From Rhodospira sp. (lineage in GTDB: Bacteria; Pseudomonadota; Alphaproteobacteria; Rhodospirillales; Rhodospirillaceae): DNA of 24,297 bases. Positions 7,925 through 15,855 of this stretch are shown here, piece after piece. The notes beneath the pieces are model-generated. The model made no database searches, was not told the DNA's origin, and worked only from the letters and a program-made list of their open reading frames with translations. Position 1 is the first letter of the stretch, and each line of letters opens with the position of its first letter. Location: assembly GCA_028277295.1 (NCBI GenBank), contig JANQGN010000061.1, forward strand, positions 1-24,297, given 5' to 3'. A program made the translations under genes and the position numbers.

Positions 7925-8788
7925 ATGATGGACGGCGACGATCGGGATCACGCCCCAGCGGCTCCGGGAACCTTCGAGGAGCTGAAGGCGCGAATCACCC
8001 GGGACTACGAGGGCTACAGCCGGCGGCTTCGGCAAATCGCCGACCATGCCCTGGCGCATCCCAACGACCTTGCCTTCCAGACGGCGGCCGACGTGGCCAA
8101 GGCCTGCGGTACGGCGCCCTCGGCCTTGGTGCGGTTCTCCAAGGCCCTTGGGTACAGCGGGTTCTCGGAATTGCAGGGTGTCTTTCAGGCGCGGCTGTCG
8201 GAGATGGCCCCCAGCTATCGGGACCGGATCCGCCACCTGACCGAGGCCGAGAGCGGAACCGGGCCGGAAGCGCTCGGTGCCCTGCTGGCTGACGCCGCCA
8301 TCGAGGCCCTGCGCCACCTCCGCGACTCGCTGCCGCACGCGACGCTGGAACAGGCCGCGACGCTGATGGCCGGGGCACGGATCAACCACCTGGTGGCCAG
8401 TCGCCGGACGTTCCCGGCCGCCTTCTATCTTGCCTACAACCTGAGCCGCCTTGAGGTTCCGGCCAACCTGCTGGACGGGATCGGTGGAACCATGGAACAG
8501 CAGGTGGCCCTGGTGGGGCCGGAGGACGTGCTGGTCGCCATCTCCTTCCAGCCAAGCGCCCGGGAAAGCCGCCTGGCCATGGAGTCCGCCCTGGAGCGCG
8601 GCGCGCGCACGGTGGTGATCACCGATGCGCCGCGCGCGCCCTTCAACCGCGCTGACATCCTGTTCGAGGTCGCGGAAGCCAGTGTCACGGGCTTTCGATC
8701 GCTGAACGTGACCATGTCGCTGGCGCTCATCCTGGCGCTGCGCGTGGGTCAACTCCGCGAGGGCGATCCGCCTCCCCATACCCGCTAG
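7925..8788 (+). CDS. RpiR/MurR-family transcriptional regulator (HTH + SIS domain)
   Basis: A 287-aa protein with an N-terminal HTH_6 domain (about residues 15-92; DVAKACGTAPSALVRFSKAL recognition region, then GYSGFSELQ) and a C-terminal SIS sugar-phosphate-binding domain (about 140-275; VLVAISFQPSARES and GARTVVITDAP are typical SIS loops). The family senses phosphosugars and generally represses catabolic genes; alphaproteobacterial IolR proteins belong to it. AGGA lies 6 nt before the ATG at 7925. It diverges from the idnD operon across the palindromic promoter region and lies 87 nt upstream of iolC, so it probably controls both units and itself. Candidate inducers are the IolC product or a hexonate phosphate; neither can be read from the sequence. 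Confidence 0.93.
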   Translation: MMDGDDRDHAPAAPGTFEELKARITRDYEGYSRRLRQIADHALAHPNDLAFQTAADVAKACGTAPSALVRFSKALGYSGFSELQGVFQARLSEMAPSYRDRIRHLTEAESGTGPEALGALLADAAIEALRHLRDSLPHATLEQAATLMAGARINHLVASRRTFPAAFYLAYNLSRLEVPANLLDGIGGTMEQQVALVGPEDVLVAISFQPSARESRLAMESALERGARTVVITDAPRAPFNRADILFEVAEASVTGFRSLNVTMSLALILALRVGQLREGDPPPHTR

Positions 8789-8875
8789 CGGGATACTCCA
8801 CGGTCATCACGGGGGAACGCCGCGCGCGCCTCGCCGATGCACCCAGAACCTCATGGCTCATCAAGGGAAATGACC

Positions 8876-10807
8876 ATGCCTGCCGAAACCGTGCCCGCCA
8901 CGCCGACGCTCGATGTGATCACCATTGGCCGCAGCTGTGTCGATCTTTACGCCGATCAGGTGGGATGCCGCTTGGAGGACGCCCTGAGCTTCTCCAAGTA
9001 CATCGGTGGGTGTCCGACCAACATCGCCACCGGTGCCGCGCGCCTGGGCCTGAAGGTGGGCTTGATCAGCGGCGTGGGCGATGAGCAGTTCGGGCGCTTC
9101 GTCCGCGAGACCCTGGATCGGGAGGGCGTGGACACCCGCTTCCTGAAGACCGACCCCCATCGCCTCACGGCCCTGGCCATCCTGGGCCTGGAGGACCGAA
9201 CGTCGTTCCCGCTTCTGTTCGTGCGCACCGATTGCGCCGACGCGGGTCTTGAGGAGGCCGACATTGATCCGGCGTTCATCACCTCGGCCAAGGCGATCGT
9301 GGTCACGGGCACCCACTTCTCGAAGGCCAACCTGGACGCCGCCAGCCGCAAGGCCATCCGCATCGCCCGGAAGAACGGCCGCAAGGTCATCCTGGATATC
9401 GACTATCGCCCCAGCCTCTGGGGGCTGCTGGGCATGGGCAAGGGCCACGACCGCTTCGTCCGGTCGGACAGCATCACCGCCCATCTTCAGTCGATCCTGC
9501 CCCTGTGCGACGTGGTGGTTGGCACCGATGAGGAGGTTCATATCGCCGGCGGTGACACCGATACCATCGCCGCGCTGAAGGCGATCCGGCGGCATACGGA
9601 TGCCCTGATCGTGTTCAAGGCGGGTCCCAAGGGCTGCGTGATGTTTCCCGGCGCCATTCCCGAGACTCTCGACGAGGGTGTGTCCTCCGAGGGTTTCCCG
9701 GTCGAGGTTTTCAATGTTCTGGGGGCGGGCGACGGCTTCATGGCCGGGTTCCTGCGCGGCTATCTGCGCGACCTGCCCCTGCAAGAGTGCTGCCGGTTCG
9801 CCAATGCCTGCGGCGCGCTGGCGGTCTCCCGCCATGGCTGCGCCCCGGCCTACCCCACCTGGTCGGAGTTGGAGATCTTCCTCAAACGCGGTGTGGTCAA
9901 TCCCCGGGTGCGCGACGACACATGGATGGAGCATGTCCATTGGGCGACGACGCGCCGTTACCAGTGGAAGGATATCGCCGCCCTGGCCATCGACCACCGC
10001 ATCCAGTTGGAGGCCATCGCCGACGCGGTGGGCGGGGATCGCGCGCGCATCGCGGCCTTCAAGCGGCTGGCCTTCGAGGTCGTCGCGGAGACCCCCGATC
10101 CGGCCGTGTCCCCCGGCATGTTGCTGGACGAGCGCTACGCGGAAAGCACCCTGTTCGAGGCCTCGCGGGCGGGGATCTGGATCGGCCGCCCGGTCGAGGC
10201 GCCGGGCGTGGATCCGCTGGACTTCGAGGTTGGGGACAGCCTGGGCGTGGCCTTGCGGGAATGGCCGGACGATCATGTCGTGAAGTGTCTTGTCCGCTAT
10301 CACCCCGACGCGCCCGAACGCCATCGCGCGGAGCTGATCAAGCGCCTTCGGCGCGTGCTCATGGCGGCGCGGGGCAATCGCAAGGAACTCTTGCTGGAGG
10401 TCGTCCACGACGCTGGCGAGGCCGACGCGCCGGATACGATGGCGCGGGCGCTCCAGGACATCTACGCGGCCGAGATCCGCCCCGATTGGTGGAAGCTGCC
10501 TGACCAGACGATGGAGGGCTGGCAAGCCATCGCCACGGTGATCGAGACGCACGATCCCTTCTGTCGGGGTGTTCTGTTGCTGGGGCTGGACACGCCGATG
10601 GAGGTGCTGGAGGCCAACATCGCGCGCGCGGCGGCGCAGCCGATCTGCAAGGGCTTCGCGATCGGGCGGTCCATCTTCGGGGCGGCGGCGAAGGCCTGGC
10701 TGGCCGGCGAGATCGACGACGCGATGGCCAAGGCGATGATGGCCGACCGTTACGCGCGATGCCGGGCGGCCTGGACGGCGGTTCGGTCGCCGCACGCGGC
10801 GGCTTAG
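8876..10807 (+). CDS. iolC: Bifunctional 5-dehydro-2-deoxygluconokinase / DUF2090 aldolase (IolC fusion)
   Basis: A 643-aa two-domain protein. Residues about 12-335 are a PfkB kinase with YIGGCPTNIATGAARLG (42-58) and NVLGAGDGF (280-288), Asp286 being the catalytic base. From about 350 a DUF2090 domain follows (LAIDHRIQLEAIADAVG, 370-386), the form often annotated as 5-dehydro-2-deoxyphosphogluconate aldolase. It would phosphorylate 2-deoxy-5-keto-gluconate and split the product to DHAP and malonate semialdehyde, the substrate of MmsA at the left edge. I chose ATG 8876, 7 nt after AAGGGA, rather than in-frame ATGs at 8837 and 8870. No iolB, iolD, iolE or iolG is in the window. A hairpin follows at 10831-10861. 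The kinase call is firm; the aldolase role rests on the family name. Confidence 0.93.
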   Translation: MPAETVPATPTLDVITIGRSCVDLYADQVGCRLEDALSFSKYIGGCPTNIATGAARLGLKVGLISGVGDEQFGRFVRETLDREGVDTRFLKTDPHRLTALAILGLEDRTSFPLLFVRTDCADAGLEEADIDPAFITSAKAIVVTGTHFSKANLDAASRKAIRIARKNGRKVILDIDYRPSLWGLLGMGKGHDRFVRSDSITAHLQSILPLCDVVVGTDEEVHIAGGDTDTIAALKAIRRHTDALIVFKAGPKGCVMFPGAIPETLDEGVSSEGFPVEVFNVLGAGDGFMAGFLRGYLRDLPLQECCRFANACGALAVSRHGCAPAYPTWSELEIFLKRGVVNPRVRDDTWMEHVHWATTRRYQWKDIAALAIDHRIQLEAIADAVGGDRARIAAFKRLAFEVVAETPDPAVSPGMLLDERYAESTLFEASRAGIWIGRPVEAPGVDPLDFEVGDSLGVALREWPDDHVVKCLVRYHPDAPERHRAELIKRLRRVLMAARGNRKELLLEVVHDAGEADAPDTMARALQDIYAAEIRPDWWKLPDQTMEGWQAIATVIETHDPFCRGVLLLGLDTPMEVLEANIARAAAQPICKGFAIGRSIFGAAAKAWLAGEIDDAMAKAMMADRYARCRAAWTAVRSPHAAA

Positions 10808-10830
10808 AACGGATCGCGTGACCCGAGTCC

Positions 10831-10861
10831 AAGCGGCGATGACCATGAGGCGTCGCCGCTT
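10831..10861 (+). terminator. Hairpin after iolC
   Basis: AAGCGGCGA (10831-10839) and TCGCCGCTT (10853-10861) form a perfect 9-bp stem with a 13-nt loop, 23 nt past the iolC stop. The sequence after it is only weakly T-rich. It is probably a transcription terminator for rpiR-iolC. Confidence 0.6.
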
Positions 10862-11146
10862 ATTGCTGTGCTATCGGTCTTGTCACCGCGACGCCGATGG
10901 ACACAGCCATTGCTCTCAATCCCCGGGGACTGGATGAGGCAGGGGCGTGCCCGGCACTCGACACCAGAAAAAATGCGGGCCAGGCAACGTGTTCCGGTGA
11001 TGACGCGCGGGACCCGATGGTCTTACACGTAAAGGTATGGTCACAATTTAACTCAATTGTCTCTTGGATTGCTTCCCACCTTGGGTTGCCCTAACATTTG
11101 GATGAGTTAGGTCGATCTTGATCACCATTGAACGGTGGGGGGGCTC
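10862..11146 (+). promoter_or_regulatory. Intergenic region upstream of the AGE-GH13 operon, with two dyads and a weak promoter
   Basis: This stretch has no supported gene. The first 170 bp show nothing notable. From 11040 it turns AT-richer and carries two perfect inverted repeats: ACAATT-6-AATTGT (11043-11060) and CCTAAC-10-GTTAGG (11090-11111). A possible promoter is TTGCTT (11069-11074), 17 bp, then TAACAT (11092-11097), which the second dyad overlaps. The layout fits a regulated promoter with two operators, but no regulator gene adjoins it. Confidence 0.4.
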
Positions 11147-13192
11147 ATGCGCGCGTACTATCACAGCACGACCGTTGGCGGTGTGGTCGAAACCGTTGAG
11201 CCGGAGGCGAACGCCTTTGGCCTGCGCCTGCGCACCGGCGATCCATTGCGGGTTGTCGCCACCGAAACGTGCTGGTTCTCGGTCATGACGAATCTGGATG
11301 GCGTGAACCGGGACAGCATGCCGTCGCCCGAGGGCGTGCCCGACGGTGAGGCGCCGGGCAGCCTGCCCTGGCAGGTCCGCAAGTATGTGCTGAGCGGCAG
11401 TTACGTGGTCGTGGAAGGCACGCACATGGAGGATGCCGATACCAAGCTGTTCTCGGCCGAGAAGATCAACATCGTGACATCGCGGCCCGACCGGGTTCTG
11501 TTCGAGGAAACGCACTGGTGGCTGTCGCAGATCTCGCAAATGGCCAACCGCTGGCTCGATGACCTCTTCGACCATCGGCGAACCTACACCATTGACGATT
11601 TTTCGCAGTTCTATCGCACCAACCTGAACATTCAGGGCATGCCGACCGACAACGCCATTCAGGAATGCGCCACGCTCGCGCGCCTGATCTACGGCCTGTC
11701 GTCGGCCTACCTGCTGACCGGCAACGAGCGCTATTTCCTGGCGGCCCAAGCCGGCGTCGCCTACCAGCGCGAGGCGTTCCGCCAGATCAGCCACGACGGG
11801 CGCTATGTCTTCTGGGCCTATGGCCGCCGCCGGCACGCCGACGGCTCGGTCACGCTGCTGGTGCCGTCGCAAAGCGGCGACGACTTCAACGCCATCCCGC
11901 TCTATGAGCAGATCTACGCGCTGGCCGGCCTGACACAGTACGTCCGCATCACCATGGACTGGGAGGTTCTGGAGGATATCCGCCGCACCATCGCCACCTT
12001 CCAGGCCTTCTTCCACGATGGCGCCGGCGACGACGATCGCGACCCGCCGTTCCCAGGCCTCGGCGGCTACTTCTCCCATATCGACCCTGGCACCATGCGC
12101 CCCGACAATGTCCAGCTCGGCCCGGACAAAAACCAGTCGCGCAAGAACTGGAACTCCATCGGTGATCACATCCCGGCCTACCTGATCACGCTGATCCAGG
12201 CGCTGGAGCCGACGGTGCGCGGCGAGGCGCGGGAGTCGCTGGACGCCCTGCTGGAGACCTGCCGGGCGATCCTCATGGAAACGACTGACCTGATCGTCGA
12301 GAAGTTCCCCGACAGGACCTGCCCCTACGTCAACGAACGCTTTCACGCCGACTGGAGGCCGGACCACGCATGGGGCTGGCAGCAGAACCGCGCCATCGTT
12401 GGCCACAACCTGAAGATCGCCTGGAACCTGTGCCGCGTCGTCAACTACTACGCCCTGCGCGAAAAACAGCATCGAGACCGAGGCGAGGTTGACCAGGCGA
12501 ATGCGTTCAAGGCCCGCGCGGACAAGGCGCTGGGCGTGGCCCGCATTCTGGGTGACAGCATGATCGATCGGGGCCTGGACAGACTGCGTCCCGGCGTCTT
12601 CGATTGCGTGGAGCGCGATCCAAAGAACGGGATGCCGATCCAGTTCACGTGGGGGACTCACAAGGATTTCTGGCAGCAAGAACAAGGCATCCTGGCTTAC
12701 CTGATGTTGCATCACCATTTCCCGAATGACGAACGCTATTATCGGGAAGCCTACGATCTCATGTCATTCTGGAATCTGTACTTCCTGGACCGAGACCGCC
12801 AGGGCATCTTCTTCCGCACCGATGATAGAGGTATGCCCATCATCCAGGGCAGCTTCGCTGACAAGGGCGGACACTCGATCTCCGGCTATCATGCGTTCGA
12901 ACTGAACTTCCTGGCCCACCTGTACATTCGATCCTACGTGATTCCGGCCGCCGCCAATGGCCGCGACACCACATTCTGCCTTTACTTCCGTTTGAAAAAG
13001 AACGACGGCATGACCTCCATCAACGTCTTGCCAGACTTCTTCCCGCCCGGCAAGCTGAGGATCGAGGAGGTCCGGGTGAACGGCGTGGACCGCGCCGATC
13101 TCGTGCCGGAGGTCGCCGATTCCTTCCAGATCCTCATAGACCAGACGATGCAGGACGCGCAGCTCGTCGTTGTCTTCAGGGCGCTGTCCTGA
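11147..13192 (+). CDS. Large AGE-family (N-acylglucosamine/cellobiose 2-epimerase-like) protein
   Basis: A 681-aa protein with no signal peptide or membrane segment, so cytoplasmic. The core (about residues 120-595) reads as an (alpha/alpha)6 barrel of the AGE superfamily. IVGHNLKIAWNLCR (417-430) resembles the GH.xExxW segment with one catalytic His, THKDFWQQEQGILAYL (504-519) the W.QAE region, and SISGYHAFELN (577-587) the second catalytic-His region. It is longer than the usual 400 aa because beta-rich segments flank the barrel (about 1-115 and 605-681). Family members epimerise C2 of free sugars or reducing-end glucose. ATG 11147 is preceded by GGTGGGGGG; an in-frame GTG at 11135 is possible. 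It is the first gene of a pair with GH13. The fold is likely, the substrate unknown. Confidence 0.72.
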   Translation: MRAYYHSTTVGGVVETVEPEANAFGLRLRTGDPLRVVATETCWFSVMTNLDGVNRDSMPSPEGVPDGEAPGSLPWQVRKYVLSGSYVVVEGTHMEDADTKLFSAEKINIVTSRPDRVLFEETHWWLSQISQMANRWLDDLFDHRRTYTIDDFSQFYRTNLNIQGMPTDNAIQECATLARLIYGLSSAYLLTGNERYFLAAQAGVAYQREAFRQISHDGRYVFWAYGRRRHADGSVTLLVPSQSGDDFNAIPLYEQIYALAGLTQYVRITMDWEVLEDIRRTIATFQAFFHDGAGDDDRDPPFPGLGGYFSHIDPGTMRPDNVQLGPDKNQSRKNWNSIGDHIPAYLITLIQALEPTVRGEARESLDALLETCRAILMETTDLIVEKFPDRTCPYVNERFHADWRPDHAWGWQQNRAIVGHNLKIAWNLCRVVNYYALREKQHRDRGEVDQANAFKARADKALGVARILGDSMIDRGLDRLRPGVFDCVERDPKNGMPIQFTWGTHKDFWQQEQGILAYLMLHHHFPNDERYYREAYDLMSFWNLYFLDRDRQGIFFRTDDRGMPIIQGSFADKGGHSISGYHAFELNFLAHLYIRSYVIPAAANGRDTTFCLYFRLKKNDGMTSINVLPDFFPPGKLRIEEVRVNGVDRADLVPEVADSFQILIDQTMQDAQLVVVFRALS

Positions 13193-13194
13193 CG

Positions 13195-13222
13195 CCGCGG
13201 CCGGGCCGGCCGGCCGGCGCGG
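13195..13222 (+). other. GC-only intercistronic hairpin between the AGE and GH13 genes
   Basis: Two bases past the AGE stop, CCGCG (13195-13199) pairs with CGCGG (13218-13222), and after one bulged base CCGG pairs with CCGG inside. The 64-nt gap then carries the GH13 ribosome site. It could modulate translation or message decay between the two genes. No T-tract follows. Confidence 0.35.
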
Positions 13223-13256
13223 ACCGATTCGAGAGGGATTGGAGAGGGATAGTGTG

Positions 13257-15788
13257 ATGGCCTTGATTCCCGTCCATTTCGAGTACCGCACCGGTCTGCG
13301 GCCGGACGAGGCCACGGGCCAGGACCGCCGGGTCCTGTTCTCGGCGGTGCGCCTGCTGGGCAGCTGGGACGCCGCCGGCCGCTATCGCGACAGCGACTGG
13401 TCGCCGGTGACGATGACCCGTTTCGTCGCCGACGATGGCGGCGAGGCATGGCGGGCGACGGTCGCGCTCGACGACGCGGATCGCGGCCGCGCCTTCCGCT
13501 GGACCGTGCGCGGCGATCCCAAGGACGGGCGGATCGACGTTCCCGCCCTGCCGACGGAGGTGCGCGACACCCGCCGCTCGGTCCGCTACCGGGAGTTCAC
13601 CCTGTGGCGCGCCGACCAGATCGAGCGCTACCACCTGACGGCCATGCGCCGGCTGGGCGCCAACAAGGTCTATACCGGTGATCCCGAGACGGACAATAGC
13701 GGTCCCGGCATCCGCTTCGCCTGCTGGGCGCCCAACGCGCGGTGCGTCGAGGTGGTCCGGGGCCATCGGGACAGCGGCTATATCCACGCGGACGGTCGCG
13801 GTATCGATGGACGGCCCTACCGCATGGTGCGTGACTGCGACGGGATGTGGACGACGGACTCGTCCATCGAGCCCGACATGGCGGACTTCGCCGCCTGGCG
13901 TCACGTTCCCTACATGTTCCGCGTCACCCGCAAGGATGGCAGCGTTCGCTATCGCACCGACCTGTTTTCCCGCTGCCAGATCGGGCGCGGCAGCAAGAAC
14001 CCGGACGATCCGGTCAGTACCTGGGATGGCACGCGCGACGACGTGGACGGCACCTTGTCCTGTTCCGTGGTGGTGGACCCGGAACAGATCGTCGCGCAGT
14101 TCGACGAGGGGGTCTGGCCCGAAACCGATTGGACCAAGCCAACCGAGTTCTGGGCCAGCGAGTTCGACCCCGACCGGCCGGTTCCGTCCCGCGTCGAGGA
14201 CCTGGTCATCTACGAGATGCACGTGGCCGCGCTGGGCTTTGGCCGCCTCGATCCGCGCACCGGAGAACCCGATCCCGGTACCTTGAAGGATGCCATCGAC
14301 CGGCTGGAGTATCTGGTGGATCTCGGCATCACCTGCATCGAGTTGCTGCCGATGAATGAGTACGAGGGCAACGCCGCCTGGGGGTACGGGTCCTCGCATT
14401 TCCTGGCCATCGAGTTCGCCGGCGGTGGCCGCGACCAGATGAAGTACTTCGTGCGCGAATGCCACCGGCGCGGCATCGCCGTGATCCTCGATGTCGTCTA
14501 CAACCATTACATACACGAGGCCGAACGGGCGCAGTGGGTGTACGATTCACCCGATCACCTCGACAACATCTGGTACTGGTACGAGGGGCGGCCAGAGGAC
14601 TATGTCGACTACCAGCGGGTCGCCCTGTACGGCGAGGGCGACCGCCCCGCCTCCGGTCATGGGGGCTACATCGACAACCTCTCGACCGGCTACGCCCCGC
14701 GCTTCCATGAGGAAACGGTCCGCCAGCTGTTCATCAGCAGCGCGGCCATGCTGGTGACCGAGTTCCATATCGACGGCTTCCGCGTCGACCAGACCACCTC
14801 GATCCACGCCTATCCGGTGCTGCACGCCAATGGGCGGCCGGCGGACGGGGCCAAGGCGTTCGGCGTCAAGTTCCTCAGGGAGTGGTGCGCCACCCTGCGG
14901 CTGATCCGGCCGTCGGTGATGCTGATGGCCGAGGACCATTCGGGCTGGGCGGCCGTGACGGAACCGGTGGACCAGGGCGGCCTTGGCTTCGACGCCGCGT
15001 GGTATGCCGACTTCTATCATCACCTGATCGGCGACGGCACGACGGACCAGAGCAAGGCCCGCCTGCTGCACACCGCCGGCCTGGGCGGAGACGGGCCGCT
15101 GGCCATGGGCGCCTTCGCCGGGGCGTTGAGCGCGGCGGCGACCGGGTGCGTTGTCTATCACGAGTCCCACGACGAGGCCGGCAACGGCGAAGGCACCGCG
15201 CGGACCATCGTCACCGCCGTGAACCATGCCCCGCTGGTGGGCGAGACGCGCCGCTGGGCCGAGGCCCGCTGCCGCGTGGTCGCGGCGGTGTCGATTCTGT
15301 CGCCCGGCACGCCGATGTTCTTCATGGGTGAGGAGGTCGGCGCCGCCCAGCCCTACCGCTACGACGACTTCCTGTGGCACCGCGAGGACCTGGACAGCCT
15401 GCGCGCCGGTGTCGGGAAAAACCTGTTCACCTTCCACCAAGCGCTCATCCGGCTGCGGCGGGAGTCGGATGCCCTGCGGTCGCGGACCATCGATCTCGTG
15501 CATGCGCACGACGCCAACCGGGTGATTGCCTTCCGGCGGTGGGCCGGGAACGATCAGGGTCTCGTGCTGGCCAGCCTGAACAACCGGCCGTTCCCCAACG
15601 GCTATACCGTGCACAGCGCCGGCCTGCCGGACGGACCGTGGCGGGAGGCGCTGAACAGCGACGCGGCCCCATTCGGTGGCGCCGGCATCGGCAACGCGGC
15701 GCCCGTGACGGCCTCGGGCGGCGCCATCAGCCCGATCCTGCCGGCCTGTGGCGTGGTGGTGCTGCGGTGGGGGGAGACGGACCCCTGA
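13257..15788 (+). CDS. GH13-family alpha-glucan enzyme (branching-enzyme / trehalohydrolase-like)
   Basis: An 843-aa protein with two N-terminal beta domains, a CBM20-like one (about 25-90; LLGSWDAAGRYRDSDWSP) and a CBM48-like one (about 145-275; IRFACWAPNARCVEVV), then a GH13 TIM barrel (about 305-710) and a C-terminal beta domain. All four GH13 regions are visible: DVVYNH (412-417), GFRVDQ with nucleophile Asp511, MAEDH with acid/base Glu559, and HESHDE with Asp639. It should therefore be active on alpha-1,4-glucans by hydrolysis or transglycosylation. Region III and its surroundings look intermediate between GlgB and TreZ, so I do not assign a subfamily. There is no signal peptide. ATG 13257 follows AGAGGGAT; it lies 64 nt after the AGE gene, as its operon partner. 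Confidence 0.85.
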   Translation: MALIPVHFEYRTGLRPDEATGQDRRVLFSAVRLLGSWDAAGRYRDSDWSPVTMTRFVADDGGEAWRATVALDDADRGRAFRWTVRGDPKDGRIDVPALPTEVRDTRRSVRYREFTLWRADQIERYHLTAMRRLGANKVYTGDPETDNSGPGIRFACWAPNARCVEVVRGHRDSGYIHADGRGIDGRPYRMVRDCDGMWTTDSSIEPDMADFAAWRHVPYMFRVTRKDGSVRYRTDLFSRCQIGRGSKNPDDPVSTWDGTRDDVDGTLSCSVVVDPEQIVAQFDEGVWPETDWTKPTEFWASEFDPDRPVPSRVEDLVIYEMHVAALGFGRLDPRTGEPDPGTLKDAIDRLEYLVDLGITCIELLPMNEYEGNAAWGYGSSHFLAIEFAGGGRDQMKYFVRECHRRGIAVILDVVYNHYIHEAERAQWVYDSPDHLDNIWYWYEGRPEDYVDYQRVALYGEGDRPASGHGGYIDNLSTGYAPRFHEETVRQLFISSAAMLVTEFHIDGFRVDQTTSIHAYPVLHANGRPADGAKAFGVKFLREWCATLRLIRPSVMLMAEDHSGWAAVTEPVDQGGLGFDAAWYADFYHHLIGDGTTDQSKARLLHTAGLGGDGPLAMGAFAGALSAAATGCVVYHESHDEAGNGEGTARTIVTAVNHAPLVGETRRWAEARCRVVAAVSILSPGTPMFFMGEEVGAAQPYRYDDFLWHREDLDSLRAGVGKNLFTFHQALIRLRRESDALRSRTIDLVHAHDANRVIAFRRWAGNDQGLVLASLNNRPFPNGYTVHSAGLPDGPWREALNSDAAPFGGAGIGNAAPVTASGGAISPILPACGVVVLRWGETDP

Positions 15789-15804
15789 GGCCGCCGGGAG
15801 AGGA

Positions 15805-15822
15805 CGTGGCCGCGCGGCCACG
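15805..15822. terminator. 18-bp perfect palindrome between convergent genes
   Basis: CGTGGCCGCGCGGCCACG is a perfect palindrome in the 67-bp gap between the converging GH13 and patatin-like genes. The RNA can form a GC stem on either strand, so it may act as a bidirectional terminator. T-tracts are lacking on both sides. Confidence 0.45.
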
Positions 15823-15855
15823 AGCCGCGACGGTCAGGGTCGATGATCGATGGTG

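Noticed and set aside
8861..10846. 661-codon open frame antisense to iolC
   Set aside because: Long antisense frames are expected opposite GC-rich genes. The sense strand has clear PfkB and DUF2090 motifs, while the antisense product has none.
10897..11094. 65-residue open frame between iolC and the AGE gene
   Set aside because: No ribosome site before the ATG, no recognisable motif, and its 3' half overlaps the AT-rich promoter-like region with two dyads.
11048..12718. 556-codon open frame antisense to the AGE gene
   Set aside because: It covers the AGE promoter and coding region with no ribosome site or motif, so it is a compositional shadow.
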